A stretch of DNA of 54,599 nucleotides, taken from contig JAHDVX010000002.1 of NCBI GenBank assembly GCA_023382455.1, forward strand, positions 201,986-256,584, in the 5' to 3' direction. Position 1 is the stretch's first letter. Every line of letters starts with the position of its first letter. The translations under genes and the position numbers were made by a program. Below the pieces are notes generated by a model. The model was not told where the DNA came from, did no database searches, and saw only the letters and a list, made by a program, of their open reading frames with translations. The DNA is from Flavobacteriales bacterium (GTDB lineage Bacteria > Bacteroidota > Bacteroidia > Flavobacteriales_F > PHOS-HE28). Of this stretch, positions 16,601 through 24,231 are shown in pieces.

Positions 16601-17582
16601 CACCGAGCACGTGGCGCCACGGAATGAACTGGAGACCACGCTCTCCAGCATCTGGGGCAAGCTGCTCGGCATGGAGGAAGTGAGCGTGCACGACAACTTC
16701 TTCGAGATCGGCGGCCACTCGTTGATCGGCATCCAGATGTTGGCCCATGTGGAACGCGAGCTCGGCACGAAACTGCCGATCAAGGCCCTGTTCCAATCCC
16801 CCACCATCGCGCAACTGGCCGTGCTGCTTCAGGGCCGGCCCAAGGTGGAGGCCGAATGGAAGAACCTCTCGGTGATGCAGGCCAAGGGCGGGCGCCCACC
16901 GTTCTTCTGCGTGCATGGCGACGAGGCCAACGTCTTCATCCCGCGCCACCTTGGGGAAGGCCAGCCGTTCTATGCCTTCTTCCACCAGGGCGAGGATGGC
17001 ATGCCCATCCCCTTCAAGACCACCAAGGGCATTGCGGAGCACTACATCCGCGAGATGCGGCAGGTACGGCCACATGGGCCTTATTTCCTGGGCGGCTATT
17101 CCTTCGGCGGTATCGTGGCCTTTGAGATGGCCTGCCAATTGGCCGCCGCCGGCGAGGATGTCCCCTTGGTGGCCTTGTTCGACACCTATTCCCCGGCGGA
17201 GAACATCGCCATGGTGAAAAAGGAGCAAAAGCTGCATGAGCCACTGAAGCGCATGGTGATGCGGCGGCTGGTGAAGTACTATTTCGACCGGGGCATGGCA
17301 CTCCCGCCCAAGCTGCGGCACTTCCACATCATCGATACCTACAAGGTGGCCATCGAACAGTACGCACCTTCGATGTTCCCAGGCCGGCTGACCTTGATCC
17401 GCACGCGCACCAGCCCCGGCACCCCGGACATGGGCTGGGGCGCCTTGGCCCGCGAAGGCGTGGAGATCCGCCATGTGGACGGCGACCACTTTACTGTGAT
17501 AAAGGAACCATTTGTGGGCAAGCTGGCCGAAGCGCTGCGTGCGGCCATGGACCAAGCCTTGGCATTGGCCAGCATGGCTTGA
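13617..17582 (+). CDS. NRPS terminal module: C-A-PCP-TE
   Basis: The product is 1321 residues from ATG 13617. A TTG at 13608 overlapping the previous stop would add three residues and is less likely. Domains: condensation, about 20-440, with HHIVCDGWS at 158-166 (intact HHxxxDG motif); adenylation, about 480-960, with YTSGSTGKPKG near 629, VYGPTEAT and YRTGD; carrier, GGHS with Ser about 1035; type I thioesterase, about 1080-1320, with GYSFGG (Ser about 1162) and GDHF (His about 1291). The by-eye code, roughly D-A-L-F-V-G-V-I-L-K, resembles aliphatic or hydrophobic substrates; confidence is low. It should condense the aminotransferase-modified acyl chain from the preceding synthase with one amino acid, then release it by hydrolysis or cyclisation. 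The five-base gap shows translational coupling with the upstream gene. The PPTase at 20083 is the likely activator of all carriers. Confidence 0.92.
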   Translation: MEKFIQEPLLVPVEYDPFTGPAIALTAPTTEPQREVWTASRISEEASCSYNESVSLDLKGPLDLDVLNKAVHTVMLRHESLRAVFDSTGTRMIVLEEMPLSTELHDLTGLSTDEQQARMEEVGGDLMNTPFDLSHGPLVRFIMFKLGQEDHVLRIVAHHIVCDGWSMSILIGDLSKIYAADGDADKADLPEAVAASRYAQEMNSFYGSPENEAVKAYWKKLFAAPPPQVDLPTDHARPWEKTWNAERIDIPMDPDLVEGLKRLGTRLGSSFVTTMLAVYEVLLARITGQRDLVVGMPAAGQSDMGMEELVGHCVALLPLRTVIDDAKSFSEYLKERRSALLDAFDNQRFTFSTLLRELNIPRDPGRVPLVPVIFNLDMEMDDRVAFPGIRHKLRSEPRAYEQFELVMNASSSGGALTLEWSFNTDLFKEDTVRGWMYDLNTLVRHVIDRPDAPLIELIEEGRQLAEFPAREWIGQASEVAAEETIATVFDRAARTHADRKALVQGNASLTYAELRDRVDALATDLIARGVSTGTAVAICAEPGFDLIIGMLAVVRAGGAFLPIDHALPQARIDYLMADSGASILLTRRAHASRFNGWKGQLVHLEDRPAGAARRPPFQGNGNDPAYLIYTSGSTGKPKGTVVPHRGILRIVHDQPFVGFGPGLTTLMHLSISFDACQLTVMGTLLTGGTMVLPASAKPVLSDFVDAIRNQGVNCLFSASGYFKLLVDEHLEDLKRLRYLVTGGDAISVPHVRKALRALGPGVVINVYGPTEATILATAYPVVDESWAGGSIPIGKPIGNTLLHVLDERGRPVRIGQSGELYIGGAGVALGYLGRPEQTAAHFLPDPFSKVPGAMMYRTGDMVYWNEDGELEYNGRVDDQVKVRGFRVELGEVEAALNDLPLVKDRVVTALPTSSGDKRLVLYVVPTDPAVQPSSAKPDEATLKFLGELEKHLAENLPEHMVPANIIIIPSMPINASGKPDKQRLPEPARTQAHMHTEHVAPRNELETTLSSIWGKLLGMEEVSVHDNFFEIGGHSLIGIQMLAHVERELGTKLPIKALFQSPTIAQLAVLLQGRPKVEAEWKNLSVMQAKGGRPPFFCVHGDEANVFIPRHLGEGQPFYAFFHQGEDGMPIPFKTTKGIAEHYIREMRQVRPHGPYFLGGYSFGGIVAFEMACQLAAAGEDVPLVALFDTYSPAENIAMVKKEQKLHEPLKRMVMRRLVKYYFDRGMALPPKLRHFHIIDTYKVAIEQYAPSMFPGRLTLIRTRTSPGTPDMGWGALAREGVEIRHVDGDHFTVIKEPFVGKLAEALRAAMDQALALASMA

Positions 17583-17740
17583 TCCCTATGTGTCGGGGGA
17601 GTACCGTCTCAAACACGCCATAGTTCTGTGGGCGAATCCACAGTTTAGGCCAAAACCAGCTACACACGGATTCGCCTGAATACATGGGGGGGATTGCAGG
17701 AAGTTATTAACCGCACAACCTCCGCCCCGCTGCATGGCAC

Positions 17741-17748
17741 TATTTTCG
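17741..17748 (+). promoter_or_regulatory. -7-like element before the AT-rich C25-like gene
   Basis: TATTTTCG fits TAnnTTTG at five of six fixed positions and lies 45 bases before the start codon. No convincing -33 TTG is found at the usual distance. The 210-base spacer 17583-17792 contains nothing else that I recognise. Confidence 0.3.
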
Positions 17749-17792
17749 TTCCAGCCTCCCGTCAACCTTACAGGGAGAAAAAAGACCACACC

Positions 17793-19835
17793 ATGAACCA
17801 CAACATCCTCTGCCAAATAGGTTATGTATTTGGGTGCATTGTGCTAAGTGGGCATGTAATTGCACAACAGACATATAAACCATGGAAAGTCAGCGTCATG
17901 GCTTCCGCAGAAATTCAAACATCACCACTTAGTGTCAAATTGGCTTGGAACCCAAACTCTGCTGTCAATGTCTCGCAATACAATATCTGGAGGAAATTAC
18001 CAAGCGATATTACGTCGGGTACCGTCATAGCCAGCTTGCCGGCGGCAGCCACGACATGGGTGGATACTGATGTACAAGTGAACAAAGTTTATGAGTATAA
18101 GATTGAGAGATTATCAGACTCATACACAGGGTATGGATATTTGGCTGTCAGCGTGGGGACCCGCATGGATTGGAACAGAGGAAAATTGTTGTTGCTCGTG
18201 GATGATGCATTCATAGGTAATTTGGATCCTGAGATTTCTGGGTTGATCCAGGATTTGGAAGCCGATGGTTGGACTGTATTAAGGAATGATGTTTCAAGCA
18301 CAGCACCGGTTTCGAGCATAAAATCAATTATTACGACCAACTACAACTCAGATCCACAAAATACAAAGGCTGTTTTCCTTCTGGGCCACATTCCCGTACC
18401 GTACTCAGGCGGATACTCTGCCGACGGGCATTCTGAACACAATGGTGCCTGGCCCGCAGACCTATACTATGGAGACGTGAATGGTGTTTGGACGGATTCT
18501 GACGTGAACATCACAAACGCTCAAGATTTGCGTAACAATAACGTTCCTGGCGATGGTAAATTTGATCAGAGTGATGCGCCTTCAGCCATAGAACTTGCTG
18601 TAGGAAGAGTCGATTTCCATGGACTGCCTTTATTCTCGAATTTAACCGAAACCGAATTGATGCAGACCTACCTCGATAAATTGCACACTTGGAAAATGAA
18701 TGGAATTTCGGTGCAAAATCAATCAATTGTAGACGACAATTTTCAAGATTACCTGGATGGCTTTGCCAGTAACGGCTATCGAGGATTTGCACCGTTAGTT
18801 GGATGGGATCAGGTTGAACAATTGGACTATTTAACCACTTTGGAGGCTAGCAATTATCTATGGAGTTATGGATGTGGCTCTGGCTCTTGGGCGAATGCAA
18901 TTTACGGACAGAAGGCTGATGGCGTCGTTTCGACCTTGGATTTCGCAAGCAAAGACATTCAAGGAGTATTCACGATCCTGTTCGGAAGCTATTTTGGTGA
19001 TTGGGATTCAGAAAACAATCTACTAAGGGCTGCATTGGGAAGTGGCAACGTTCTTACTAGTTTTTGGGCCGGCTGGCCGAACTGGTACTTCCAACAGATG
19101 GGCATCGGCGAGCCAATTGGTTACTCCGCGCGACGCACTCAGAATAATGCAAACGCTGAGCTACCAGACCCTCTATACACTCCGACAAATCACCACGACG
19201 GTAGTGTACACGTGGCATTGATGGGTGATCCCACCTTGCGCATGAAAATGGTGGCCCCTCCAACAAACGTGACGGCGACGAAGGCCGGGAATGAAGTCAT
19301 AGTAACGTGGACCGCCAGTACGGACGCCACGACCGGATATTATGTATTCGGGAAACACCCATTAACTGGGAAGTGGTACCGTTTGACCAATTCATCCGTC
19401 CAAGGAACAACCATCACCTTCACGGGCATCTATGCAAATGCATCCAAATACATGGTCCGTTCTGAAGCCCTGACTACAGGATTTAGCGGCAGCTATTACA
19501 ACCTGAGCCTTGGATCCATGAGCAATGAGGTGAACATGCAATTGCTACCGAATGGAACGTCAAGCTTCGGCACTAAAGAAACCGACGGCGGAACGGAAGC
19601 GACGGCACGATCCATTGCCGTCTACCCTAATCCGACAACAGGGCAAGTGATGATCAGCGGCTTGCCCAGCACCGAAGGGACCGCAATAGTATTCAGCGCT
19701 ACAGGCTCGGAGGTCCTAAGGATGGCCCTATCCTCCACGCTGGACCTGTCAACTTTGCTGCCTGGTACGTACTTCCTTGTAGCAAAGGATCGATTCGGGA
19801 ACATCATGCTCCGTGCACCCATATTGAAGCAGTGA
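17793..19835 (+). CDS. T9SS-exported C25-like protein without Cys-rich repeats
   Basis: The product is 680 residues. ATG 17793 was chosen because the signal peptide (MNHNILCQIGYVFGCIVLSG..IAQQ) starts there; the in-frame extension upstream is not signal-like. The order is signal peptide, Fn3-like stretch, C25-like domain (LLLLVDDAF, AVFLLGHIPVPYSG, SYGCGSGSW, SYFGDWDSENN, VALMGDPTLRM), second Fn3-like stretch and a T9SS type A tail (VYPNPTTG, LLPGTYFLVAKD). It is clearly paralogous to the two proteins at the left end but lacks the repeat region. Codon and base use are markedly AT-richer than all neighbours; one 60-base line (18061-18120) has only 19 G/C. It lies between the NRPS and its PPTase and overlaps the following thioesterase remnant by four bases, suggesting arrival by insertion or recombination. 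Catalytic His/Cys equivalents seem absent, as in the paralogues. Confidence 0.85.
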   Translation: MNHNILCQIGYVFGCIVLSGHVIAQQTYKPWKVSVMASAEIQTSPLSVKLAWNPNSAVNVSQYNIWRKLPSDITSGTVIASLPAAATTWVDTDVQVNKVYEYKIERLSDSYTGYGYLAVSVGTRMDWNRGKLLLLVDDAFIGNLDPEISGLIQDLEADGWTVLRNDVSSTAPVSSIKSIITTNYNSDPQNTKAVFLLGHIPVPYSGGYSADGHSEHNGAWPADLYYGDVNGVWTDSDVNITNAQDLRNNNVPGDGKFDQSDAPSAIELAVGRVDFHGLPLFSNLTETELMQTYLDKLHTWKMNGISVQNQSIVDDNFQDYLDGFASNGYRGFAPLVGWDQVEQLDYLTTLEASNYLWSYGCGSGSWANAIYGQKADGVVSTLDFASKDIQGVFTILFGSYFGDWDSENNLLRAALGSGNVLTSFWAGWPNWYFQQMGIGEPIGYSARRTQNNANAELPDPLYTPTNHHDGSVHVALMGDPTLRMKMVAPPTNVTATKAGNEVIVTWTASTDATTGYYVFGKHPLTGKWYRLTNSSVQGTTITFTGIYANASKYMVRSEALTTGFSGSYYNLSLGSMSNEVNMQLLPNGTSSFGTKETDGGTEATARSIAVYPNPTTGQVMISGLPSTEGTAIVFSATGSEVLRMALSSTLDLSTLLPGTYFLVAKDRFGNIMLRAPILKQ

Positions 19836-20080
19836 TCGAACGCACCTCCAACTACCTGTATTGCCCCTGTAAGGTCCCTGCCTTCAAATCGCGGATTTCC
19901 GTAGCCTCATGCACGGGCGACATGGGTTGGCGCGGCCTGGTGAAGGGACCGTTGGATATCCATGTCCTTCCCGGCGACCACTACAGCCTGATCAAGGATC
20001 CCGAGGTCCAGCGGCTGGTGAAGGAGCTTTCCACGTGCATCGACCGGGCGTTGAGCAAGCACGCCGTGGAAGCCGTTTGA
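19832..20080 (+). pseudogene. C-terminal remnant of an NRPS thioesterase domain
   Basis: This 82-codon frame (GTG overlapping the preceding stop) matches the last part of a type I thioesterase. DMGWRGLVKG, VLPGDHYSLIKDPEVQRLVKEL and a final helix line up with DMGWGALARE, VDGDHFTVIKEPFVGKLAEAL and the tail of the intact NRPS at 13617-17582. The His of GDH is kept, but the nucleophile Ser, the Asp and the rest of the domain are missing. It is not a recent copy because the DNA differs at many positions. The best reading is the 3' stump of a second NRPS gene whose body was lost where the AT-rich C25-like gene now stands. It ends two bases before the PPTase start, as expected for a former operon partner. 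It may still be translated as a short protein, with no predicted activity. Confidence 0.7.
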
Positions 20081-20082
20081 AC

Positions 20083-20826
20083 ATGGGCCGCCCGCTGATC
20101 GTCCGGTGCCCCGAGCCGGTGAACATCACACCGGAACCGGGCAAACCAACCCTGGTGAAGGATGGCCATGTGCATGCCTGGTTCGCCACACTGGACGCAC
20201 TGCAAGACCGGGCCGAACGGTACCGCGCACTGCTCGACAGGTCCGAGGCCGACCGGGCCGCCCGCTTCCTCCACGACCGGGACCGCCTGCGTTACATCCT
20301 CGGCCATGGCCTGCTGCGCGAGTTGCTGGGGCGGTATGTGGATGCACCGGCCAAGGACCTGGAGCTGCTTCGCGGGCGCCACGGCAAACCGTACCTGGAC
20401 GGGCACCCGGTGCATTTCAACCTGAGCGACACCAAGGATGCCATCCTGATCGCCATCGGCATGCAGCCCGTGGGCGCCGATGTGGAGACGATGGACCGCC
20501 GCACCGACCATCATCGCGTGGCGGGCCACTACTTCACCCCCCGCGAGGTGGAGGGCATCCGGCAGGCTGAGGACGGGAAGCGCCGGTTCCTGGAGCTGTG
20601 GACACGCAAGGAGGCCGTGCTCAAGGCCTGCGGCGTGGGCCTGATGGACGACCTGCACAGCCTGGAGGTGGGTGAACCGGAGAACACGATGACCATTTCG
20701 CACCCCGAGTTCGTGCGGATGGCCGCAGCGAAGTACCAGGTGCGTACGGTCCGTATCGGCGAGCAGCACTTGACCAGTATCGCCTGCGAGAACGATTTCC
20801 CGCCGTTCCGGCTGTTCCAAGCCTGA
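20083..20826 (+). CDS. Sfp-type 4'-phosphopantetheinyl transferase
   Basis: This 247-residue enzyme transfers the phosphopantetheine arm of CoA to the Ser of carrier domains. The diagnostic motifs are GADVE (magnesium-binding Asp/Glu, near residues 134-138) and WTRKEAVLKACG (about 173-184), with the lead-in FNLSDTKDAILIAI. The length fits the Sfp/AcpT group. It starts two bases after the thioesterase remnant and lies 2.5 kb downstream of the two synthetase genes, so it most likely activates the two PCPs and the ACP there; it could also serve other carriers. It converges with the helicase gene, with only seven bases between them. Confidence 0.93.
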   Translation: MGRPLIVRCPEPVNITPEPGKPTLVKDGHVHAWFATLDALQDRAERYRALLDRSEADRAARFLHDRDRLRYILGHGLLRELLGRYVDAPAKDLELLRGRHGKPYLDGHPVHFNLSDTKDAILIAIGMQPVGADVETMDRRTDHHRVAGHYFTPREVEGIRQAEDGKRRFLELWTRKEAVLKACGVGLMDDLHSLEVGEPENTMTISHPEFVRMAAAKYQVRTVRIGEQHLTSIACENDFPPFRLFQA

Positions 20827-20833
20827 CTCCGCA

Positions 20834-22285
20834 TCACTCCTCCTCGCCGAAGAAGCGGGGGTGGAAATTCAGCAGGTAGAGCTTTTCGCTGGCGCGCGTA
20901 ACGGCGGTGTACAGCCAGCGCACGTATTCGCGGTCGATCATGTCCTCGGTCACATACCCTTGGTCCACGAACACGCTTTTCCATTGGCCGCCCTGCGCCT
21001 TGTGGCAGGTGACCGCGTAAGCGTACTTCACCTGCAACGCGTTCATGTACGGATCGATGCGGAATTGGCGGAAGCGCTCGGCCTTGGTGCGCGCGCTGAT
21101 GCCCGACAATACATCCTGGGCCAGCTGCCGCATGCGCGCCCCGGACAGGGCCGGCCCTTCCGCGGCCAGCACGTCCAGTATCGCCTTCACCTCCAGCTCC
21201 CGGTCCTCGCGGCCGTCCCACCAGGCGATGGAGAGGTCCGCGAAGCGCAGCCCGTAACGCTCCTCCACACCGTGGACGCGCAGCACCTTCATCTGCTCGC
21301 CATTGGCGATGAGGCCGAAGCCGCCGGGCTTGGCACCCTCGCCCTGCGCGGCCCAGAAATAGTTGTTCTTCACCACCATCAGGCGGTCGTTGGCCTCCAG
21401 CTCCTCCTCGAAGCCGTGGATGCGGGCGCGCACCTGCTGGCTGTACTGCCAGGCCCGCTTGTTGCTGCGGCAGATCAGGCACACCTCCTCATCGCCATGG
21501 CGCGCAAAGGCCTCCTCCAGCGCATCCTGCAGCTCGTTGCCCGTAATGCGCTCCACGTCCGGGAAATCCGTGTTGAAGCGCGGAATGACGACCGGCCTGC
21601 CCGTGGAACCGGTGTCCTCCCCGGGCATCTCCGCCAGGTTCCCGCGCAACGCGGTGGCATTCACCAGGATGCCGGAGGCCTCGGACTGGCGCACCACATC
21701 GGTGAGTTCGATGCTGCCCGCCAGCAATCCCTGCGCGGCCAGTTCCTTCACCTCCAACGCGGGGCTGTGGTCGCTGCCCACGGGTGGAAGCTGGGCCGGA
21801 TCGCCGATCAGCAGCAGCTTGTTGCCCGGTGCGGTGAACACGTGCTCAAACAGGTCCGAGAGCAAGTCGCGGTCGAAGGTGCCGCCACCGCCCTTGCCGA
21901 TCATGCTCGCCTCGTCCACCACGAACAGCGCATCCCGCTCCTTGTTGGCCGCCATGGAGAGGCCGCCGTATCCGTCCTCCTCGGCACTCACCCGGTAGAT
22001 GCGGCGGTGTATGGTGCTCGCCGGCGCACCGGCATAGGCGCTGAGCACCTTGGCGGCGCGGCCGGTGGGCGCCAGCAGTACCACCGGCCTGCGCGCCTCG
22101 GCCAGCACCTTCACCAAGGCCCCGACCAAGGTGGTCTTGCCGGTGCCCGCATAGCCTTTCAGCACCAAGGTGGCCCGCGGCTTCCCCGTGCCCATCAAGC
22201 GGTCCAGGGCCTCGATGGCCTTCTGCTGCCCCGTGGTGGGCGTATGCCCCAAGCGCTCCAGCAACCGGTGGGCAAGTGTGGCCAT
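20834..22285 (-). CDS. RecD-like superfamily 1 DNA helicase
   Basis: The product is 483 residues from ATG 22285; the frame continues upstream, but that part lacks helicase homology. The motifs seen are GYAGTGKTT (Walker A, about 42-50), LLAPTGRAAK (Ia), VVDEASMI (II), LIGDPAQLPPVG (III), VCLICRSNKRAWQ (IV), VTCHKAQGGQWKSVFVD (V) and YTAVTRASEKLYLLNF (VI). This is the UvrD_C_2-type RecD/Dda layout of standalone Bacteroidota helicases, ATP-driven 5'-3' unwinding enzymes presumed to act in recombination or repair. No RecB or RecC partners are nearby. It is transcribed divergently from the DUF3822-rsmD-coaD operon. Confidence 0.88.
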   Translation of the reverse strand: MATLAHRLLERLGHTPTTGQQKAIEALDRLMGTGKPRATLVLKGYAGTGKTTLVGALVKVLAEARRPVVLLAPTGRAAKVLSAYAGAPASTIHRRIYRVSAEEDGYGGLSMAANKERDALFVVDEASMIGKGGGGTFDRDLLSDLFEHVFTAPGNKLLLIGDPAQLPPVGSDHSPALEVKELAAQGLLAGSIELTDVVRQSEASGILVNATALRGNLAEMPGEDTGSTGRPVVIPRFNTDFPDVERITGNELQDALEEAFARHGDEEVCLICRSNKRAWQYSQQVRARIHGFEEELEANDRLMVVKNNYFWAAQGEGAKPGGFGLIANGEQMKVLRVHGVEERYGLRFADLSIAWWDGREDRELEVKAILDVLAAEGPALSGARMRQLAQDVLSGISARTKAERFRQFRIDPYMNALQVKYAYAVTCHKAQGGQWKSVFVDQGYVTEDMIDREYVRWLYTAVTRASEKLYLLNFHPRFFGEEE

Positions 22286-22323
22286 GGGCGGTGAAGTTCG
22301 GCAGCGCACGGCATACGACGCGG

Positions 22324-22352
22324 TTTGCCGGCCAACGGCCTCCGTACTTTTG
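22324..22352 (+). promoter_or_regulatory. Bacteroidota promoter for DUF3822-rsmD-coaD
   Basis: TACTTTTG at 22345-22352 is an exact match to TAnnTTTG. TTTG at 22324-22327 lies 17 bases upstream, slightly short of the usual 19-21. Transcription would start near 22359, giving a leader of about 57 bases. Confidence 0.5.
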
Positions 22353-22415
22353 GGCGGTGCACCATCCGGGCATCCGTAGTTCCTTTGCCATGTGGGCCTC
22401 CGCCCGGCCGAACCG

Positions 22416-23216
22416 ATGAACACCGCCACCTTTCACCCGGCATACGACCCCGCCCGGGAACATGCCTGGCACCTGAGCTGCTGGCTGGCACCGGACCTGC
22501 ATGCATGGTGCGTGCACGACCGCTCCACCGGGAAGCTGAGGGCCTTGGTCGCAGCTTCCGGCAGTGACCTGCCCCAGCCGGAAGGCCTGCCCGCCAAGCC
22601 CGGCAGTGTCTCCTTCACCGCCCTGCCCGAGGTGAGCACGCTGGTGCCGCGCGCGGCCTTGGAGGCCGGTACCGGCATGCAGCACCTGAAGCTGGTGCAC
22701 GGCACGGTGCCCACGGGCCTGTTGCGCGATGAACCCATCGACACCTTGGGCGCACACTGCATCTACCTGCATGGGGAGCCGGCCGAGCTCGCCCTCCTGG
22801 GGCGCTACCCCGGTGGCCGCTCGCTGCCCTTGCTGGGCACGCTGGTGGGCCACGCCCTGGGGCGATCGACCAATGGCCCCCTGGCCGTACTGCACCGCAG
22901 CCACCAGCGCCTGGACCTGGTGGTGGCCGACCGGGGCAGGCTCCTGCTGAGCAATGCCTTCCACGCCACCACGGCGGAGGATGTGCTGTACTTCACCCTG
23001 CTGGCCGCGGAGCAATGCCGGTTGGCGCCGGACACCATCACCGTACGTGCCGGCGGCACCCACTTGACGCCCACCGAGGAGCACCTGCTGGGGCGCTACT
23101 TCGTGCACGGCCCCGTGCCTTCCACCGCGGCGAGCGACCCGGCGCTCGAAGGCATGGAGCTGACCGACGCCCACCACTGGACCGCCTTGATCGAACAATT
23201 CGCATGCGCATCGTAG
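22416..23216 (+). CDS. DUF3822 family protein
   Basis: This 266-residue protein belongs by content and neighbourhood to DUF3822, a family found in Bacteroidota directly before rsmD and coaD. Visible blocks include LVAASGSDLPQP, FHATTAEDVLYFTLL and a C-terminal TDAHHWTALIEQFACAS. No signal peptide, membrane segment or catalytic motif stands out; its function is unknown. Its last 13 bases overlap the rsmD start, implying coupled translation. ATG 22416 was chosen because the upstream in-frame part is short and would bring the start closer to the promoter. Confidence 0.8.
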   Translation: MNTATFHPAYDPAREHAWHLSCWLAPDLHAWCVHDRSTGKLRALVAASGSDLPQPEGLPAKPGSVSFTALPEVSTLVPRAALEAGTGMQHLKLVHGTVPTGLLRDEPIDTLGAHCIYLHGEPAELALLGRYPGGRSLPLLGTLVGHALGRSTNGPLAVLHRSHQRLDLVVADRGRLLLSNAFHATTAEDVLYFTLLAAEQCRLAPDTITVRAGGTHLTPTEEHLLGRYFVHGPVPSTAASDPALEGMELTDAHHWTALIEQFACAS

Positions 23217-23752
23217 CCGGCCGTTTCAAGGGCATGCGCATCCAGCCGCCCAAGGAGATCACCGCGCGGCCCACCACGGATTTCGCCAAGGAGGCCCTGT
23301 TCAACATCCTGCAACATTCCATTCCGCTGGAAGACATCCGCGTGCTCGACCTGTTCGCCGGTGCGGGCGGCATCTCCCTGGAATTCCTGAGCCGGGGCGC
23401 GGCCGAGGTGGTGAGCGTGGAGCACGACCACGTGCTGTACAGCCACCTGTTGCGCACCGCGCGCAACATGGGCATCGGCAATTGGCATGTGGTGAAGGCC
23501 GATGCGTTCGCCCACCTCCGCACCAACCGCGGCCGCTATGACGTGATCTTCGCCGACCCGCCATTCGACCTGGACAGCACGCCGCAGCTGCCCGCGCTGG
23601 TGCGCGAAAGCGGCCTGCTTGCACCGGACGGCCTGCTGCTGGTGGAGCATTACAAGCGGCTGGACCTGGGCAACGATCCCTGGTTCGATGTTTGCCGCAA
23701 GTACAGCAACATTCACTTCAGCTTCTTCACCCCGAAGCCCGAAACGCCATGA
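23204..23752 (+). CDS. rsmD: 16S rRNA (guanine-966-N2)-methyltransferase RsmD
   Basis: The product is 182 residues, the usual RsmD length. It uses SAM to methylate G966 of 16S rRNA in the small subunit. The sequence has MRIVAGRFKGMRI at the N-terminus, RPTTDFAKEALFNIL, the SAM-binding LDLFAGAGGISLEFLSRGA (about 47-65) and the catalytic FADPPFD (about 113-119; DPPF in place of NPPY is common in RsmD). The start overlaps DUF3822 by 13 bases and the stop overlaps the coaD ATG by four, so the three genes form one operon. Confidence 0.93.
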   Translation: MRIVAGRFKGMRIQPPKEITARPTTDFAKEALFNILQHSIPLEDIRVLDLFAGAGGISLEFLSRGAAEVVSVEHDHVLYSHLLRTARNMGIGNWHVVKADAFAHLRTNRGRYDVIFADPPFDLDSTPQLPALVRESGLLAPDGLLLVEHYKRLDLGNDPWFDVCRKYSNIHFSFFTPKPETP

Positions 23753-24231
23753 GCAGCCTCCCCTCCAATGCAGCCGGCCTGCGGACCGCCGTGTTCCCCG
23801 GCTCGTTCGACCCAATGACCACCGGGCATGAAAGCATCGTGCGCCGGGCCCTGCCCCTGTTCGACCGGCTGGTGGTGGCCATCGGGGTGAACCAGACCAA
23901 GCGCTACATGTTCCCTTTGGAGCAGCGGCTGGCCTGGCTGAAGGAGACCTTTGCCGACGAGCCCAAGGTGGAAGCCCTCAGCTTTGAAGGCCTGACCGCC
24001 GACCTGTGCGGCCGCCTCGGTGCCCGGTACATCGTGCGGGGGTTGCGCAACAGCACGGACCACGGGGCGGAACGCAGCATCGCGCTGATGAACCACGCCC
24101 TGCGCGGCGTGGAGACCATCTTCCTGCCCGCCCTGCCCGAGCATGCCCATATCAGCAGCACCATCGTGCGCGAGCTGCTGGCCAATAAGGCCGACGTTTC
24201 CGCGTTCGTTCCTGCGGCGGTGCGCCCCTGA
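23749..24231 (+). CDS. coaD: Phosphopantetheine adenylyltransferase
   Basis: The product is 160 residues and catalyses the fourth step of CoA synthesis, adenylating 4'-phosphopantetheine to dephospho-CoA. It carries the nucleotidyltransferase signature PGSFDPMTTGHESIVRRA (about 17-34, the T/HxGH equivalent being TTGH), the substrate loop RGLRNSTDHGAE and the C-terminal ISSTIVREL. The CoA made here is the donor used by the PPTase upstream, although coaD is an essential housekeeping gene and the neighbourhood may be coincidental. Confidence 0.95.
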   Translation: MSSLPSNAAGLRTAVFPGSFDPMTTGHESIVRRALPLFDRLVVAIGVNQTKRYMFPLEQRLAWLKETFADEPKVEALSFEGLTADLCGRLGARYIVRGLRNSTDHGAERSIALMNHALRGVETIFLPALPEHAHISSTIVRELLANKADVSAFVPAAVRP

